Shown here: in pieces, positions 5,930 to 6,191 of the stretch
Position numbering within the stretch: position 1 is the first letter of the stretch
Layout of the letters: every line of letters begins with the position of its first letter
NCBI GenBank assembly: GCA_964423345.1
Contig: CAYREV010000064.1
Span: 1 to 6,191, forward strand
DNA: 6,191 nucleotides
From: CAYREV01 sp964423345
GTDB taxonomy: Bacteria; Bacteroidota; Rhodothermia; Balneolales; Balneolaceae
Reading direction: 5' to 3'
Translations under genes and position numbers: made by a program
The notes under the pieces: model-generated
What the model saw: only the letters and a program-made list of their open reading frames with translations
Database searches by the model: none
What the model was told of the DNA's origin: nothing

Positions 5930-5952
5930 ACGGTTACGCTCGCTCGAACCGT
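5930..5952 (+). repeat. Inverted repeat after the regulator gene
   Basis: ACGGTT (5930-5935) and AACCGT (5947-5952) are perfect complementary arms around an 11-base loop, 27 nt after the regulator stop. No T-run follows directly, although CTCTTTTC lies at about 5979-5986. It could be a weak terminator hairpin, an operator, or chance. Confidence 0.3.
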
Positions 5953-6056
5953 CTGCACTCGACCCTGCCGTGATACTCGCTCTTTTCGAAGACATCTGCG
6001 AACTCGTTGTCAAGGAACTCGGAAAACGTACCATACAAGGGGCCCGTTTGCTCTGC

Positions 6057-6067
6057 AAAACTTATCA
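6057..6067 (+). promoter_or_regulatory. TATA-like element of the gene starting at 6094
   Basis: AAAACTTATCA is centred about 32 nt before the ATG at 6094. This would place transcription start near 6088 and give an almost leaderless message, common in archaea. A second A/T-rich site, ACCATACAAG near 6030-6039, would instead give a leader of about 34 nt. Confidence 0.4.
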
Positions 6068-6093
6068 CCCCCACCCCGAGCTCCTGAAGGTGG

Positions 6094-6191
6094 ATGGGAA
6101 CGACCGCGCCGGCGTCGGGGACCAGCGACGCCAACATCCGCCTCACGACCCTCGGCCCCAAGCTCGAGGACCCCAGCAACTACCTCCTCCT
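6094..6191 (+). CDS. Start of an unidentified gene running off the right edge (first 32 codons)
   Basis: The ATG at 6094 opens a frame that runs to the window end, reading MGTTAPASGTSDANIRL then TTLGPKLEDPSNYLL. Nearly every codon ends in G or C, matching the sure genes here and unlike the spacer just upstream. It is the first start after an in-frame TGA at 6085. GGTGG directly precedes the ATG, too close to be a normal ribosome binding site, so a near-leaderless message from the TATA-like site at about 6062 is likely. The first 12 or so residues look flexible, and the ordered part begins near DANIRL. I do not recognise a family from this fragment. Confidence 0.6.
   Translation, partial: MGTTAPASGTSDANIRLTTLGPKLEDPSNYLL

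Larger units (their letters stand above)
5904..6093. other. AT-richer spacer with ambiguous reading frames before the gene at 6094
   Basis: This spacer is less GC-rich than the genes around it. Two frames in the same codon phase stay open across it. One on the plus strand continues the winged-helix frame after its TAG, with protein-like text such as LALFEDICELVVKELGKR. One on the minus strand (5934-6179, TTG start; ATG possible at 6137) ends in text such as YGTFSEFLDNEFADVFEKS. They are exact antisense partners, so at most one is real. Codon third positions are only mildly GC-biased in both, unlike true genes here. Neither has a convincing start signal, and the minus frame collides with the gene at 6094. 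I treat the stretch as mainly non-coding or a gene remnant. Confidence 0.4.

Noticed and set aside
1..6191. CRISPR array, tRNA, rRNA, insertion sequence or attachment site
   Set aside because: I found no regularly spaced repeats, no clover-leaf with GTTCRA-type arm, no transposase and no flanking direct repeats with target duplication.

Overview
The window is very GC-rich (my estimate is close to 70%), with C/G-ending codons, Arg far above Lys, and promoters and ribosome binding sites of archaeal type: TATA-like elements about 30-60 nt before starts, GAGGTG/GGTGA Shine-Dalgarno sites, and a T-rich terminator. The N-glycosylation sequons in the surface protein, the HTH_45-like winged-helix regulator and the ABC-2 export operon with an Ig-like third subunit also suggest an archaeon. 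A GC-rich Thermoplasmatota or other euryarchaeal lineage is my best guess. The proteins are not acidic enough to make a haloarchaeon the obvious choice. I cannot name the species, and no hallmark gene (rRNA, tRNA, ribosomal protein) is present.

Left half, minus strand: one tight operon, read from about 3458 down to 141. It encodes an ABC-2 type ATPase (3458-2556), a six-helix ABC-2 permease (2554-1775, one base after the ATPase stop) and a secreted, C-terminally anchored protein of Ig-like domains (1778-141, start overlapping the permease stop as ATGA). Together they look like an ATP-driven export or envelope complex whose outer part is a glycosylated beta-sandwich protein. Downstream on the same strand, the first seven codons of another gene (22 to 1) have their own TATA-like element and ribosome binding site.

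Middle, 3459-3659: a divergent, AT-richer promoter region. It holds a TATA-like element for the ABC operon, a 19-bp imperfect palindrome that could be an operator, and candidate promoter elements for the plus-strand gene.

Right half, plus strand: a small secreted protein with 12 cysteines and no recognised family (3660-4454), ended by a hairpin and T-tract. Next comes a two-gene unit with its own promoter: a membrane protein with an outside domain of about 170 residues and three later helices (4581-5600), and a 99-residue winged-helix DNA-binding protein three bases downstream (5604-5903). This looks like a membrane protein paired with a cytoplasmic transcription regulator. After an AT-richer spacer (5904-6093) with ambiguous reading frames, another plus-strand gene begins at 6094 and runs off the window.

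No mobile element, CRISPR array, tRNA or rRNA was seen. The genes without family assignment (3660-4454, 4581-5600) are the most likely places for undescribed biology. The proposed links between them are inference from gene order.
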